From positions 1-64,000 of the forward strand of contig NZ_JMHT01000007.1 in NCBI RefSeq assembly GCF_001905655.1: a stretch of 64,000 nucleotides of DNA, read 5' to 3'. The translations under genes and the position numbers were made by a program. The stretch's first letter is position 1. The number at the start of each line of letters is the position of its first letter. Of the stretch, positions 35,419 through 43,565 are shown in pieces. The notes beneath the pieces were generated by a model. It was given only the letters and a program-made list of their open reading frames with translations. It had not been told where the DNA came from and searched no databases. Origin of the DNA: Mycobacterium sp. ST-F2 (GTDB lineage Bacteria; Actinomycetota; Actinomycetes; Mycobacteriales; Mycobacteriaceae).

Positions 35419-37197
35419 ATGAGGCATGGCGGGAGTTCGGACAGCGACGGCACGACGTTCGACCCTGACGCGCTGCGGCAGCGGTACGCCGAGGAGCGCG
35501 CGCGACGGCTGCGGTCCGACGGCATCGGGCAGTACGTAGAGATCGCCGGCCGGTTCGCGGCGTTCGGTGAAGATCCTTGGGCCGAGCCGGGTTTCACCCG
35601 GGAGCCGCTCACAGACGAGGTCGACGTCGCGATCATCGGAGCCGGCTTCGGCGGGCTGCTCACCGGCGCCCGGCTGCGGGAACTGGGTGTGGCCGATATC
35701 CGGCTGATCGACAAGGCAGCCGACGTGGGCGGCACCTGGTACTGGAACCGGTATCCGGGGATCGCCTGCGACGTCGAGTCGTACGTGTACATGCCGCTGC
35801 TGGAAGAACTGGACTACGTTCCGACCGAGAAGTACGCCAAGGGTGCCGAGATTTTCGCGCACTGCCAGGCCATCGCCCGGCACTACGACCTGTACCGCAA
35901 CGCCTGCCTGCAGACCGAGGTGCGGGAAATCCGTTGGGACCCGTCCGATTCGCGGTGGGTGATCGCCACCAACCACGGCGACGCCATCCGGGCCCGGTTC
36001 GTCTCGATGGCCAACGGTTACCTGCAGAAGCCCAAACTGCCCGGGATCGAGGGCATCACCGAGTTCGCAGGCCATGCGTTCCATACCAGCCGCTGGGACT
36101 ACGCCTATACCGGCGCGGGCCTGGAAAATCTGGCCGACAAACGCGTCGGCATCATCGGCACCGGCGCGACGGCGATTCAGTGTGTGCCGCGGCTGGCACC
36201 GGCCGTCGGGGAGTTGTTCGTGTTCCAGCGGACACCGTCGACGGTCGACGTGCGGGCCAACGCACCGACCGACCGGCAGTGGGCGGCGGCGCTGGAACCC
36301 GGTTGGCAGCAGCGCCGCATCGAGAATTTCCAGATCCTCACCGCCGGTGGGCAGGCCGATGAGGATCTGGTCGCCGACGCCTGGACCAGCCTGGCGAAAG
36401 CCATGCCGATCGCCAGAGAGGGCACCGATCCGCAGGCGTCGACGGCGGAACTGGCCGACTTCGCCAAGATGGAGCAGATCCGGGCGCGCATCGACGCGCT
36501 GGTGACCGACCCGGCCACTGCCGAGGGCCTCAAGCCCTGGTACGGCTACTACTGCAAGCGGCCCTGTTTCCACGACGAGTATCTGCAGACCTTCAACCGG
36601 GACAACGTCACCCTGGTCGATACCCGGGGCCGCGGTGTCGAGCAGATCAGCGCACGCGGGGTCGTGGTGGACGGCACCGAATACCAATTTGACTGTCTGA
36701 TTTTCGCCACCGGCTTCGAGGTCGGCACCGACTACACGCGGCGCACCGGGTTCGAGGTGATCGGCCGCGACGGAAAGACGTTGACCGACAAGTGGTCCGA
36801 TGGGGTGCGCACGCTACATGGGTTGCACGTCAACGGTTTTCCGAACTGCTTCATCGCCAGCATCGCGCAGTCTGGCTTCACGGTGAACTTTCCGTACCTG
36901 ATCGACACGCAGTCCCGGCACACCGCGTGGGTCATCGCGTGGTCGCTCAAGAATGACATCGCGGAAGTGGAGGCTTCGGCCGACGCCGAGGACAGCTGGG
37001 TTCGCGATGTGGTGGCGCGCTCCGTGGTGATCTCCGGCCGGCGCGAGGCCTGCACGCCCGGCTATTACAACCGTGAGGGACAGCCCAGCGACAGGCTGAA
37101 CCAGGACAGCTTCTTCTTCGGCAGCCCCACCGAATATGCCGACATCCTCGCCGCCTGGCGGGAAGCGGAAACCCTTGAGGGGCTGGTGATCACATGA
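35419..37197 (+). CDS. Baeyer-Villiger-type flavin monooxygenase
   Basis: A 592-residue class B monooxygenase. The FAD Rossmann motif is VAIIGAGFGGLLTGARLRE. The BVMO fingerprint FxGxxxHxxxWD is present as FAGHAFHTSRWDYAY. The NADPH Rossmann motif is RVGIIGTGATAIQCVPRL. The N-terminal extension and size fit the cyclopentadecanone/steroid monooxygenase type, inserting oxygen next to a ketone. ATG at 35419 is chosen because the GTG at 35401 lies inside the possible KstR box. Its stop overlaps the aldehyde dehydrogenase start (ATGA), suggesting ketone-to-ester-to-acid catabolism. Confidence 0.9.
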   Translation: MRHGGSSDSDGTTFDPDALRQRYAEERARRLRSDGIGQYVEIAGRFAAFGEDPWAEPGFTREPLTDEVDVAIIGAGFGGLLTGARLRELGVADIRLIDKAADVGGTWYWNRYPGIACDVESYVYMPLLEELDYVPTEKYAKGAEIFAHCQAIARHYDLYRNACLQTEVREIRWDPSDSRWVIATNHGDAIRARFVSMANGYLQKPKLPGIEGITEFAGHAFHTSRWDYAYTGAGLENLADKRVGIIGTGATAIQCVPRLAPAVGELFVFQRTPSTVDVRANAPTDRQWAAALEPGWQQRRIENFQILTAGGQADEDLVADAWTSLAKAMPIAREGTDPQASTAELADFAKMEQIRARIDALVTDPATAEGLKPWYGYYCKRPCFHDEYLQTFNRDNVTLVDTRGRGVEQISARGVVVDGTEYQFDCLIFATGFEVGTDYTRRTGFEVIGRDGKTLTDKWSDGVRTLHGLHVNGFPNCFIASIAQSGFTVNFPYLIDTQSRHTAWVIAWSLKNDIAEVEASADAEDSWVRDVVARSVVISGRREACTPGYYNREGQPSDRLNQDSFFFGSPTEYADILAAWREAETLEGLVIT

Positions 37198-38654
37198 GCA
37201 CGGCCCTGCTGATCGACGGGAAGCTGGTGCCGGGCCGGGGCGGCGAATTCGCGACGATCAACCCGGCCACCGAGGAGGTGCTTGGCCACGCCGCCCACGC
37301 GGACGGCGACGACATGGACCGGGCCATCGCCGCGGCCCGCACCGCATTCGACGACACCGACTGGTCGCGCGACACCGCATTCCGTGTGCACTGCCTGCGG
37401 CAGTTGCGCGATGCGCTGGGCGACGAGATCGAGCACCTGCGGACCATCACCGTCGCGGAGGTCGGGGCGCCGGTGTCGCTGACGTACGGCGGCCACCTGC
37501 AAGCGCCGATCGACGGTCTGGGCTATGTCGCCGATGTCGCCGAAAACTACCAGTGGACAACCGATCTCGGAGAGGCGGCGCCGTTCGGTAAGCCGACGCG
37601 GCGCACCGTTGTCCGCGAGCCCTGTGGCGTCGTCGGTGCCGTCACGCCGTGGAATTTCCCGCACCAGATCAACTTCGCCAAGCTCGGCCCGGCGCTCGCC
37701 GCCGGCAACACCGTCGTGCTCAAGGCAGCGCCCGACACCCCGTGGTGCGCCGCCGAGGTCGGCCGGATCATCCACGAGCGCACCGACTTTCCCGCCGGCG
37801 TCGTCAATGTCGTCACTTCGGCCGATCATGCGCTCGGCGCGCAGCTCACCGAGGACCCCCGGGTCGATCTGGTGTCGTTCACCGGCTCGACGGCCACCGG
37901 CCGGGCCGTCATGGTGGCCGCCTCGCACACCATCAAGAAGGTGTTCCTGGAACTGGGCGGCAAGTCGGCCTACATCGTGCTCGACGACGCTGACCTGCCC
38001 GCGGCGTGTGTCGCCGCGGCCGCCGGTGTCGCGATGCACGCCGGGCAGGGCTGCGCCTTCACCACGCGGCTCCTGGTGCCCCGCGCACGATACGACGAGG
38101 CCGTCGCCGCGGCGGCAACAGCCGTGTCCGGCATCGGTTTTGGCGACCCGACCGATCCGAAGACCCTGTGCGGTCCGCTGATCTCCGCGCGCCAGCGCGA
38201 CCGCGTCGAGGGCTACCTTCGGCTGGCGCTGGAGGAGGGTGGCCGGTTCGCGTGCGGCGGCGGCCGGCCGGCAGACCGAGCCAGTGGCTTTTTCATCGAG
38301 CCGACCGTCATCGCCGGACTCACCAACGATGCCCGCGTGGCCCGCGAGGAGATCTTCGGCCCGGTGCTCACCGTCATCGCCCACGACGGTGACGCCGACG
38401 CCGTGCGCATCGCCAACGACTCGCCGTACGGGCTGTCGGGCGCGGTGGTCGGCGCCGATCAGGACCGCGTCGACTGGGTGGCGTCACGGCTGCGGACCGG
38501 GACCATCAACGTCAACGGTGGGGTCTGGTACTCACCCGACGCGCCGTTCGGCGGCTACAAGCAGTCCGGGATCGGCCGGGAGATGGGCCTGGCAGGGTTC
38601 GAGGAGTACCTGGAGACCAAACTCATCGCCCGCGGTATCGCCGGAACCCGTTGA
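37194..38654 (+). CDS. NAD(P)-dependent aldehyde dehydrogenase
   Basis: A 486-residue ALDH. NAD motif FTGSTATGRAV, general-base Glu in LELGGKSAYIVLDDAD, catalytic Cys in HAGQGCAFTTRLLVP, and GGYKQSGIGREMGLAGFEEYLETK at the C-terminus. PWNFPHQINFAKLGPALAAGNTVVLK is the substrate-entry segment. The close overlap with the monooxygenase suggests that it oxidises an aldehyde produced after ester hydrolysis; the esterase is not adjacent. Confidence 0.92.
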   Translation: MSTALLIDGKLVPGRGGEFATINPATEEVLGHAAHADGDDMDRAIAAARTAFDDTDWSRDTAFRVHCLRQLRDALGDEIEHLRTITVAEVGAPVSLTYGGHLQAPIDGLGYVADVAENYQWTTDLGEAAPFGKPTRRTVVREPCGVVGAVTPWNFPHQINFAKLGPALAAGNTVVLKAAPDTPWCAAEVGRIIHERTDFPAGVVNVVTSADHALGAQLTEDPRVDLVSFTGSTATGRAVMVAASHTIKKVFLELGGKSAYIVLDDADLPAACVAAAAGVAMHAGQGCAFTTRLLVPRARYDEAVAAAATAVSGIGFGDPTDPKTLCGPLISARQRDRVEGYLRLALEEGGRFACGGGRPADRASGFFIEPTVIAGLTNDARVAREEIFGPVLTVIAHDGDADAVRIANDSPYGLSGAVVGADQDRVDWVASRLRTGTINVNGGVWYSPDAPFGGYKQSGIGREMGLAGFEEYLETKLIARGIAGTR

Positions 38655-38766
38655 CCCTGTAGCTACGGCGCATTTGTGCGAGTAGCGACCGCCCTGGTTT
38701 CAGGGTCAACGCGAGGTGGGGGCGCGAGCGCGTCGAGGCTGTACCTACGGCGAACTTTTGCGAGTG
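38649..38766. repeat. Intergenic inverted repeat plus 27-bp direct repeat pair
   Basis: CGTTGACCCTG (38649-38659) and CAGGGTCAACG (38701-38711) are a perfect 11-bp inverted pair. Two direct repeats, about 27 bp each, begin CTGTAGCTACGGCGCATTTG (38657) and CTGTACCTACGGCGAACTTT (38739) and both end TGCGAGT. They fill the 115-bp gap between the convergent ALDH and ADH genes. Confidence 0.6.
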
Positions 38767-38769
38767 CGC

Positions 38770-39912
38770 CTACACGCCGTAATCGATCACCGCGCGAATC
38801 ACCCGGCCGCCCAAGAGGTCATCGAACGCCTCGTTGATGTCGTCGAGTCGGTAGCGCCGGGTGATCATCTCGTCGAGCTTGAGCCGACCCTCTTGATAGA
38901 GCTGCGCCAGCGCCGGGATCTCGGTGGTCGGGTTGCACGAACCGAACAACGTTCCGCAGAGGTTCTTGTTCATCAGGATCAGGTCCTGCAGGTCGAGTTG
39001 CGCGGCCCCGGCCGAGGGCGCGGCCATCCCGGTCAGCACGCAGGTGCCGCCTTTTCGGGTCAGGGACAGGGCATCGGAGACGTCACCGTCACCGATCAGC
39101 GACGGTGACACGACCACGGCGTCGGCCATCACGCCGTGCGTCAGATCCCGTACCAGCTCAAGAGCTTCGGCGACGGTGGCCGCGGCGTGGGTGGCGCCGA
39201 ACCCGACTGCGGACTCCCGCTTGAACGCCACCGGGTCGACGGCCACAACATGAGCAGCCCCACCCAACGCGGCCCCCTGCAACGCCGCAGTACCGATCCC
39301 GCCGACCCCGATCACGACGACGGTGTCGCCGGCACGCACCCCGGCGCGCCGCACCGTCGACCCGTAGCCCGTGGGCACCGCGCAGGACAGCAGCGCGCTG
39401 GGCACCAGCGGCAATGCCGGGTCGATCTTCACCAGCGAATCCGCCGCCACCACAGTGTGTTCGGCGAACGCGCCGATCTTCGAGGTGTGTCGCAACTCTT
39501 CACCGGCGAGGCTGTGATGACGGAACGTGCCATCGGTGGGCATCCCGGGAATCAGTGTGCCGGCGCCGACGTCGCACAGGTACTCCATACCGCTTGTGCA
39601 CCAACGACATTTCCCGCACACCGCGAGGAACGACGTCACCACATGGTCGCCGGGGGAGAACCGGGTGACGCCCGGACCGACTTCGAGCACCACCGCCGAG
39701 CCCTCGTGACCGCCGATGGTGGGCGGCATGCTCGGCACCGCAGCGCCTTTGGGTGCCGCCAGTTGGCCGGCGCGGATGTGATCGTCGGAGTGGCACAGTC
39801 CCGCCGCGGCCATCTGCAACAGGACCTCACCGGCGCGCGGCGGGTCGAGCTCGAATTCCTCGACCGACCAGTCTCCGCCGACCTCACGGACAATCGCGGC
39901 GCGGCTTCTCAT
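38770..39912 (-). CDS. Zinc-dependent alcohol dehydrogenase (NDMA-type MDR family)
   Basis: A 380-residue medium-chain dehydrogenase. Catalytic zinc ligands are in GLCHSDDH and GGHEG; the structural zinc loop is CGKCRWCTSGMEYLC. The cofactor motif is VVVIGVGGIGTAALQGAALGGA. MRSRAAIVREVGGDWSVEEFELDPPRAGEVLLQM is typical of the actinobacterial alcohol dehydrogenases that keep NAD tightly bound and need an external acceptor. ATG at 39912 overlaps the LacI stop (ATGA), so the two form a minus-strand operon. Confidence 0.9.
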   Translation of the reverse strand: MRSRAAIVREVGGDWSVEEFELDPPRAGEVLLQMAAAGLCHSDDHIRAGQLAAPKGAAVPSMPPTIGGHEGSAVVLEVGPGVTRFSPGDHVVTSFLAVCGKCRWCTSGMEYLCDVGAGTLIPGMPTDGTFRHHSLAGEELRHTSKIGAFAEHTVVAADSLVKIDPALPLVPSALLSCAVPTGYGSTVRRAGVRAGDTVVVIGVGGIGTAALQGAALGGAAHVVAVDPVAFKRESAVGFGATHAAATVAEALELVRDLTHGVMADAVVVSPSLIGDGDVSDALSLTRKGGTCVLTGMAAPSAGAAQLDLQDLILMNKNLCGTLFGSCNPTTEIPALAQLYQEGRLKLDEMITRRYRLDDINEAFDDLLGGRVIRAVIDYGV

Positions 39913-40949
39913 CGCGGCATCATAGGCCGGGTGGAGCCGCGGGTGATGAGGCGGCCGCACAGGTCGCCGTTCGGGATCGGGCGGTCCACGGCGTCAAGGC
40001 GATTGGCGAGCGTGGTGACCGCGACGCGGGCCAGGAGTTCGGGGCCCAGATCCACCGCGGTGATCGCGGGAACGGCCGAGCGGGTCTGCTCGGAATCCGA
40101 ACCGGCGACGAGTTGCACATCGTCGGGCACCCGAAGGTCGTGACCGGTGAGGGCGCTCAGCATGCCGGCGGCGTGGCGGCCGGTGAGGCAGTAGACGGCG
40201 TCGGGAGTCGTTGCGGCACTGAAGAGTTCGTCAAAAGCCGCGGTTCCGCCGACCTGGCCCGCGGTCTCGGGTTGATGCACGACGAGCGGTTCCTGCCCGT
40301 GTTGCGCGGCCCAGTCGCGGTACGTCGACTCAGTGTCGAGGTTCCACGAGTTCCGATCCGTTCCTGTCACCAACGCGATACGCGTCGCGCCCGCGTCCTG
40401 AAGATGCTGCAGCACTTGCCGTGTCATCGACGCGGTGCCGGTATCGAGCCAGCTGTCATAACCGGCGTTCTCGGGATCCCGTCCGACGCTCAGGAACGGT
40501 ATGTGCTCCTCGGAGAGCATGGCGACGAGCGGGTCGTTCGCGACCGGTTCGGTGATAAGGAAACCATCGCACGCCAAGGCAGCTGCGGGCGAGTCCTCCC
40601 GCGTCGGATCGGCGACGAGCATGAGCCCGTAGCCCAGCTCCATCGCGGCCAGGGCGGCTTGCCCGGCGAACCGGAGAAAGTAGTCGACGCCCTCGGGAAG
40701 GAACGAATCCAGCGTCTCCAGTGGCCGCAGGACGAGGGCCAGCACGCCGAGCCTGCTGTTGCGCAGGCCTTGCGCGACGACATCGGGCCGGTAGCCCAAT
40801 TGGCGGGCGACCTCGCGGACATGCTGGCGGGTAGGGGCAGCGACCACGCCCTTGCCGCTGAACGTATGCGAGACGGTGGTCGCGGACACTCCGGCGCGGC
40901 GAGCCACGTCGTGGATGGTAGGACGGGTCCGTCGTTGTGTCACCACCAC
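39909..40949 (-). CDS. LacI-family transcriptional regulator
   Basis: A 346-residue repressor. The DNA-binding domain is TIHDVARRAGVSATTVSHTFSGKG...REVARQLGYRPDVVAQGLR, and the hinge and periplasmic-binding-type effector domain follow, ending ITRGSTRP. It starts with three consecutive GTG codons at 40949, 40946 and 40943 and no evident ribosome binding site, so the exact start is open. It is divergent from the permease operon, with two CAAATCGATTTG palindromes between, which it should bind to control both directions. The effector is probably the compound imported by the permease. Confidence 0.9.
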   Translation of the reverse strand: MVVTQRRTRPTIHDVARRAGVSATTVSHTFSGKGVVAAPTRQHVREVARQLGYRPDVVAQGLRNSRLGVLALVLRPLETLDSFLPEGVDYFLRFAGQAALAAMELGYGLMLVADPTREDSPAAALACDGFLITEPVANDPLVAMLSEEHIPFLSVGRDPENAGYDSWLDTGTASMTRQVLQHLQDAGATRIALVTGTDRNSWNLDTESTYRDWAAQHGQEPLVVHQPETAGQVGGTAAFDELFSAATTPDAVYCLTGRHAAGMLSALTGHDLRVPDDVQLVAGSDSEQTRSAVPAITAVDLGPELLARVAVTTLANRLDAVDRPIPNGDLCGRLITRGSTRPMMPR

Positions 40950-40974
40950 ACGCTAGCAATCCAAAGACCTGCAC

Positions 40975-40986
40975 CAAATCGATTTG
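40975..40986. promoter_or_regulatory. LacI operator O1
   Basis: CAAATCGATTTG, a perfect 12-bp palindrome, 26 bp upstream of the first GTG of the LacI gene. It is identical in core to O2, with the centres 37 bp apart. Confidence 0.85.
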
Positions 40987-41010
40987 AAGATAGTTTGTTC
41001 CACCCGTTGT

Positions 41011-41024
41011 CCAAATCGATTTGG
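41011..41024. promoter_or_regulatory. LacI operator O2
   Basis: CCAAATCGATTTGG, a perfect 14-bp palindrome, 49 bp before the permease ATG. The longer match than O1 suggests a primary site controlling the permease operon. Confidence 0.88.
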
Positions 41025-41073
41025 TTCCGTACGGTGATCGCCATCACACGCCCTGCAAGTCCCCGGAGGAGTC

Positions 41074-42486
41074 ATGTCTCTGATGACGCCCACAACTGAC
41101 CAGCCGTCCGCCGATCGGTTGGGACAGGTCGAAACCCACGGCATCGACTACATCCCGGAAACCGAGCGGCACGGCCGGGCCCGCGAGCTGTTCGCGGTCT
41201 GGGCCGCGCCCAACGTCGGATACCTCGCACTGGTGGTCGGCGGCACGCTCATCCTGATGGGGCTGAGCCTCTGGCAGGCGCTGGCCGTCATCGTCGTCGG
41301 TAACCTGTTCTCCGTCCTCACCGGCATCGTCGCCGTCAGCGGCCCCGCGTCGGGCACCCCGAGCGAGGTCATCAGCCGGGCGATGTACGGCATCCGCGGC
41401 AACCGGGTCAACATCCTCGTGACCAGCTGGTTCATCAGCGTGTGTTACCTCGCGCTGAACTGGGCGGCCGCCTCCTACACCGCGTTCCGGCTGGCCGAGC
41501 GATTCGGCGTCGAGGTGACCGTCCCCGTCAAGGTCGTGCTGATCCTGGCCGTTGCCGGAGTCACCCTCGTCATCGGTGTCTACGGGCACGCCACCATCGT
41601 CCGGCTGTACCAGCCGCTCGCACTCGTGCTCACCGCGGTCTTCGTCGTGATGGCGTTTTTCGTTCTGGGCAAGGCGGACTGGGCATATCACCCCGCCGAG
41701 CCTCTGCACGGCGTCGGGCTGTGGGCGGCCATCGCTGCCGGATTGACCATCGTCGCGTCGGCGCCGCTGTCGTACACCAACAGCGCCGACTTCGCCCGCT
41801 ACCTGCCGTCGGACACGTCGCCGGTCGCCGTGGCCGGGTGGACCTCGCTCGGTGCGTTCGTCCCCAGCGTCTTGACCACCGGGCTCGGCGCCCTCGCCGG
41901 GACGGCGTTGAACATGGCCGATCCGGAGTCCGCGATCGAGGGCGTCCTGCCGTCGTGGTTCATTCCCGTCTTCCTCGTCGCGGTCATCGTGGGCACCATC
42001 GCCAATAACGCCATGACGGCCTACAGCTCCGGGCTGGCGCTGCAGTCGGTGGGCCTGAAGCTGCGCCGCTCGCGGAGCGTCCTGCTGGACGGCAGCATCG
42101 GCACCGCAATGACGATGTATGCCCTGCTCGTATCGAATTTCCTTGACACCGTGAGCAATATGATGCAGCTCGTGGTCACCGTGATGGGGCCGGTGATGGC
42201 CGTGTATGTCGCCGATGTGCTGTGGCGCCGCAACACCTACGACGGGCCCGGCCTCAGCGACGAGACCAGTGCCAGCCCCTACTGGTACACCGCCGGGGTC
42301 AATTGGGCGGGCGTCGTCGCCGTGGTGGTCGGGATCGGCCTGAGCCTGATGTGCGTCGCCGCCCCGGTGTTCACCGGTCCGGTGGCCAAAGCGGTTGGTG
42401 GCGTCGATCTTTCGCTGCCGGTCGGGCTCCTGGTGCCAGCGGTGGTCTACGTCGTGCTGATGAGCCGCCGGCAGGTCACACGATGA
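41074..42486 (+). CDS. NCS1-family nucleobase/hydantoin-type permease
   Basis: A 470-residue transporter with about 12 hydrophobic helices and the NCS1 hallmarks IDYIPETERHGRARELFAVWAAPN at the N-terminus, then a long LWQALAVIVVGNL helix and a SYTNSADFARYLPSDTS loop like that of CodB/PucI proteins. Proton- or sodium-coupled uptake of a purine, pyrimidine or hydantoin-like compound across the plasma membrane is expected. It leads a three-gene operon with ATGA overlaps and is controlled by the LacI operators. Confidence 0.9.
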   Translation: MSLMTPTTDQPSADRLGQVETHGIDYIPETERHGRARELFAVWAAPNVGYLALVVGGTLILMGLSLWQALAVIVVGNLFSVLTGIVAVSGPASGTPSEVISRAMYGIRGNRVNILVTSWFISVCYLALNWAAASYTAFRLAERFGVEVTVPVKVVLILAVAGVTLVIGVYGHATIVRLYQPLALVLTAVFVVMAFFVLGKADWAYHPAEPLHGVGLWAAIAAGLTIVASAPLSYTNSADFARYLPSDTSPVAVAGWTSLGAFVPSVLTTGLGALAGTALNMADPESAIEGVLPSWFIPVFLVAVIVGTIANNAMTAYSSGLALQSVGLKLRRSRSVLLDGSIGTAMTMYALLVSNFLDTVSNMMQLVVTVMGPVMAVYVADVLWRRNTYDGPGLSDETSASPYWYTAGVNWAGVVAVVVGIGLSLMCVAAPVFTGPVAKAVGGVDLSLPVGLLVPAVVYVVLMSRRQVTR

Positions 42487-43565
42487 GCACCCGGCTGATG
42501 GTCACCGTCGACGCCGCCTCGCCCGCCGAACGCGGGGTGGCCCGCGGACACGCATTGCGTGCCGAGCTACCCGCGGCCGTCGACCTGTATTTCGAGCTGT
42601 TCCACACCGTCGGAATCGCTGACGCGACAGCGCATTCCGACGCGGACCGCATCGCCGACATCATCACCGGGTGGGACGCCCGGTACACCGACGAGATCCT
42701 CGGCGTGGCCGACGGTGCGGGTCTGGAACCCTGGCGGGTCATCGCGGTCAACGCCCGCACCGAGATCCTGTCGCAGGCGCTCGGTAGCCGGCCCGGTGAA
42801 TGTTCCACCATCGGGCACCTGCCGCGGGCGGGATCGCCGTTCGGCATCCAGACCTGGGACTGGCACCAGGAGATGGACCCGTTCTGGCATCTGCACACCG
42901 TGAGCGGCCCGACGTACTCGTATGTGGGCCTGACGGAGCACGGCATGCTCGGCAAGATCGGCGTCAACAGCGCGGGGCTCGGCTTGTTCTTCAACATCCT
43001 CGGCCACCGCGACGACGCTCCCACCGGGGTGCCGGTGCACGTGCTGGCCGCGGCGGTGCTCGGCAACGCGGGCAGCGTCGCCGAGGCACTGGAGTTGTTG
43101 CGTGGGGCGCCGATCAGCACCTCGGGCGCCTTCACCCTGCTCGATACCGAGACGGCCGTCTGCGCCGAGCTCAGCCCCCGCGGCGTCTGTGTACTGCCAC
43201 CGTGTGACGGCTATCTGCCCCACACCAACCACTTTCTCGATGCGCGGAACACGCCGTTCGAAAAGCCAGGGCTGTACGACCCGGATTCGCAGGAACGGTT
43301 GCAGCTCATCATGTCTAAGCTCGGGAGCTACCCGACGCCGCGGCAGCCCGACGATCTCGTCCACTATCTGCGGTCCGATCCCGGTGAGCCGCAACTGTGT
43401 TGCGTACCCGCGCCGGACGCGGTGTTCGGGCAGCGTTGGGCGACCCTGGCGACCGTGCTGCTGGAACCCGAGCACCGCCGCGCCGGCATCCTGGCGGGCA
43501 CACCTCTTCAGGCCCGGGACGGCGCCTGGACCACCCTGGAATGCACGGAGGTCGTCGCCCGATGA
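42483..43565 (+). CDS. C45-family (acyl-CoA:6-APA acyltransferase-like) NTN hydrolase
   Basis: A 360-residue protein of the peptidase C45 group. The nucleophile is expected to be Cys107 in PGECSTIG, exposed by autocatalytic cleavage before it. QTWDWH, then GKIGVNSAGLGLFFNIL and NHFLDARNTPFE are conserved oxyanion and substrate-pocket segments. It should hydrolyse or transfer an amide acyl group. Sandwiched by ATGA overlaps between the permease and an amidohydrolase, it probably cleaves an amide of the imported compound. Confidence 0.82.
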   Translation: MSTRLMVTVDAASPAERGVARGHALRAELPAAVDLYFELFHTVGIADATAHSDADRIADIITGWDARYTDEILGVADGAGLEPWRVIAVNARTEILSQALGSRPGECSTIGHLPRAGSPFGIQTWDWHQEMDPFWHLHTVSGPTYSYVGLTEHGMLGKIGVNSAGLGLFFNILGHRDDAPTGVPVHVLAAAVLGNAGSVAEALELLRGAPISTSGAFTLLDTETAVCAELSPRGVCVLPPCDGYLPHTNHFLDARNTPFEKPGLYDPDSQERLQLIMSKLGSYPTPRQPDDLVHYLRSDPGEPQLCCVPAPDAVFGQRWATLATVLLEPEHRRAGILAGTPLQARDGAWTTLECTEVVAR

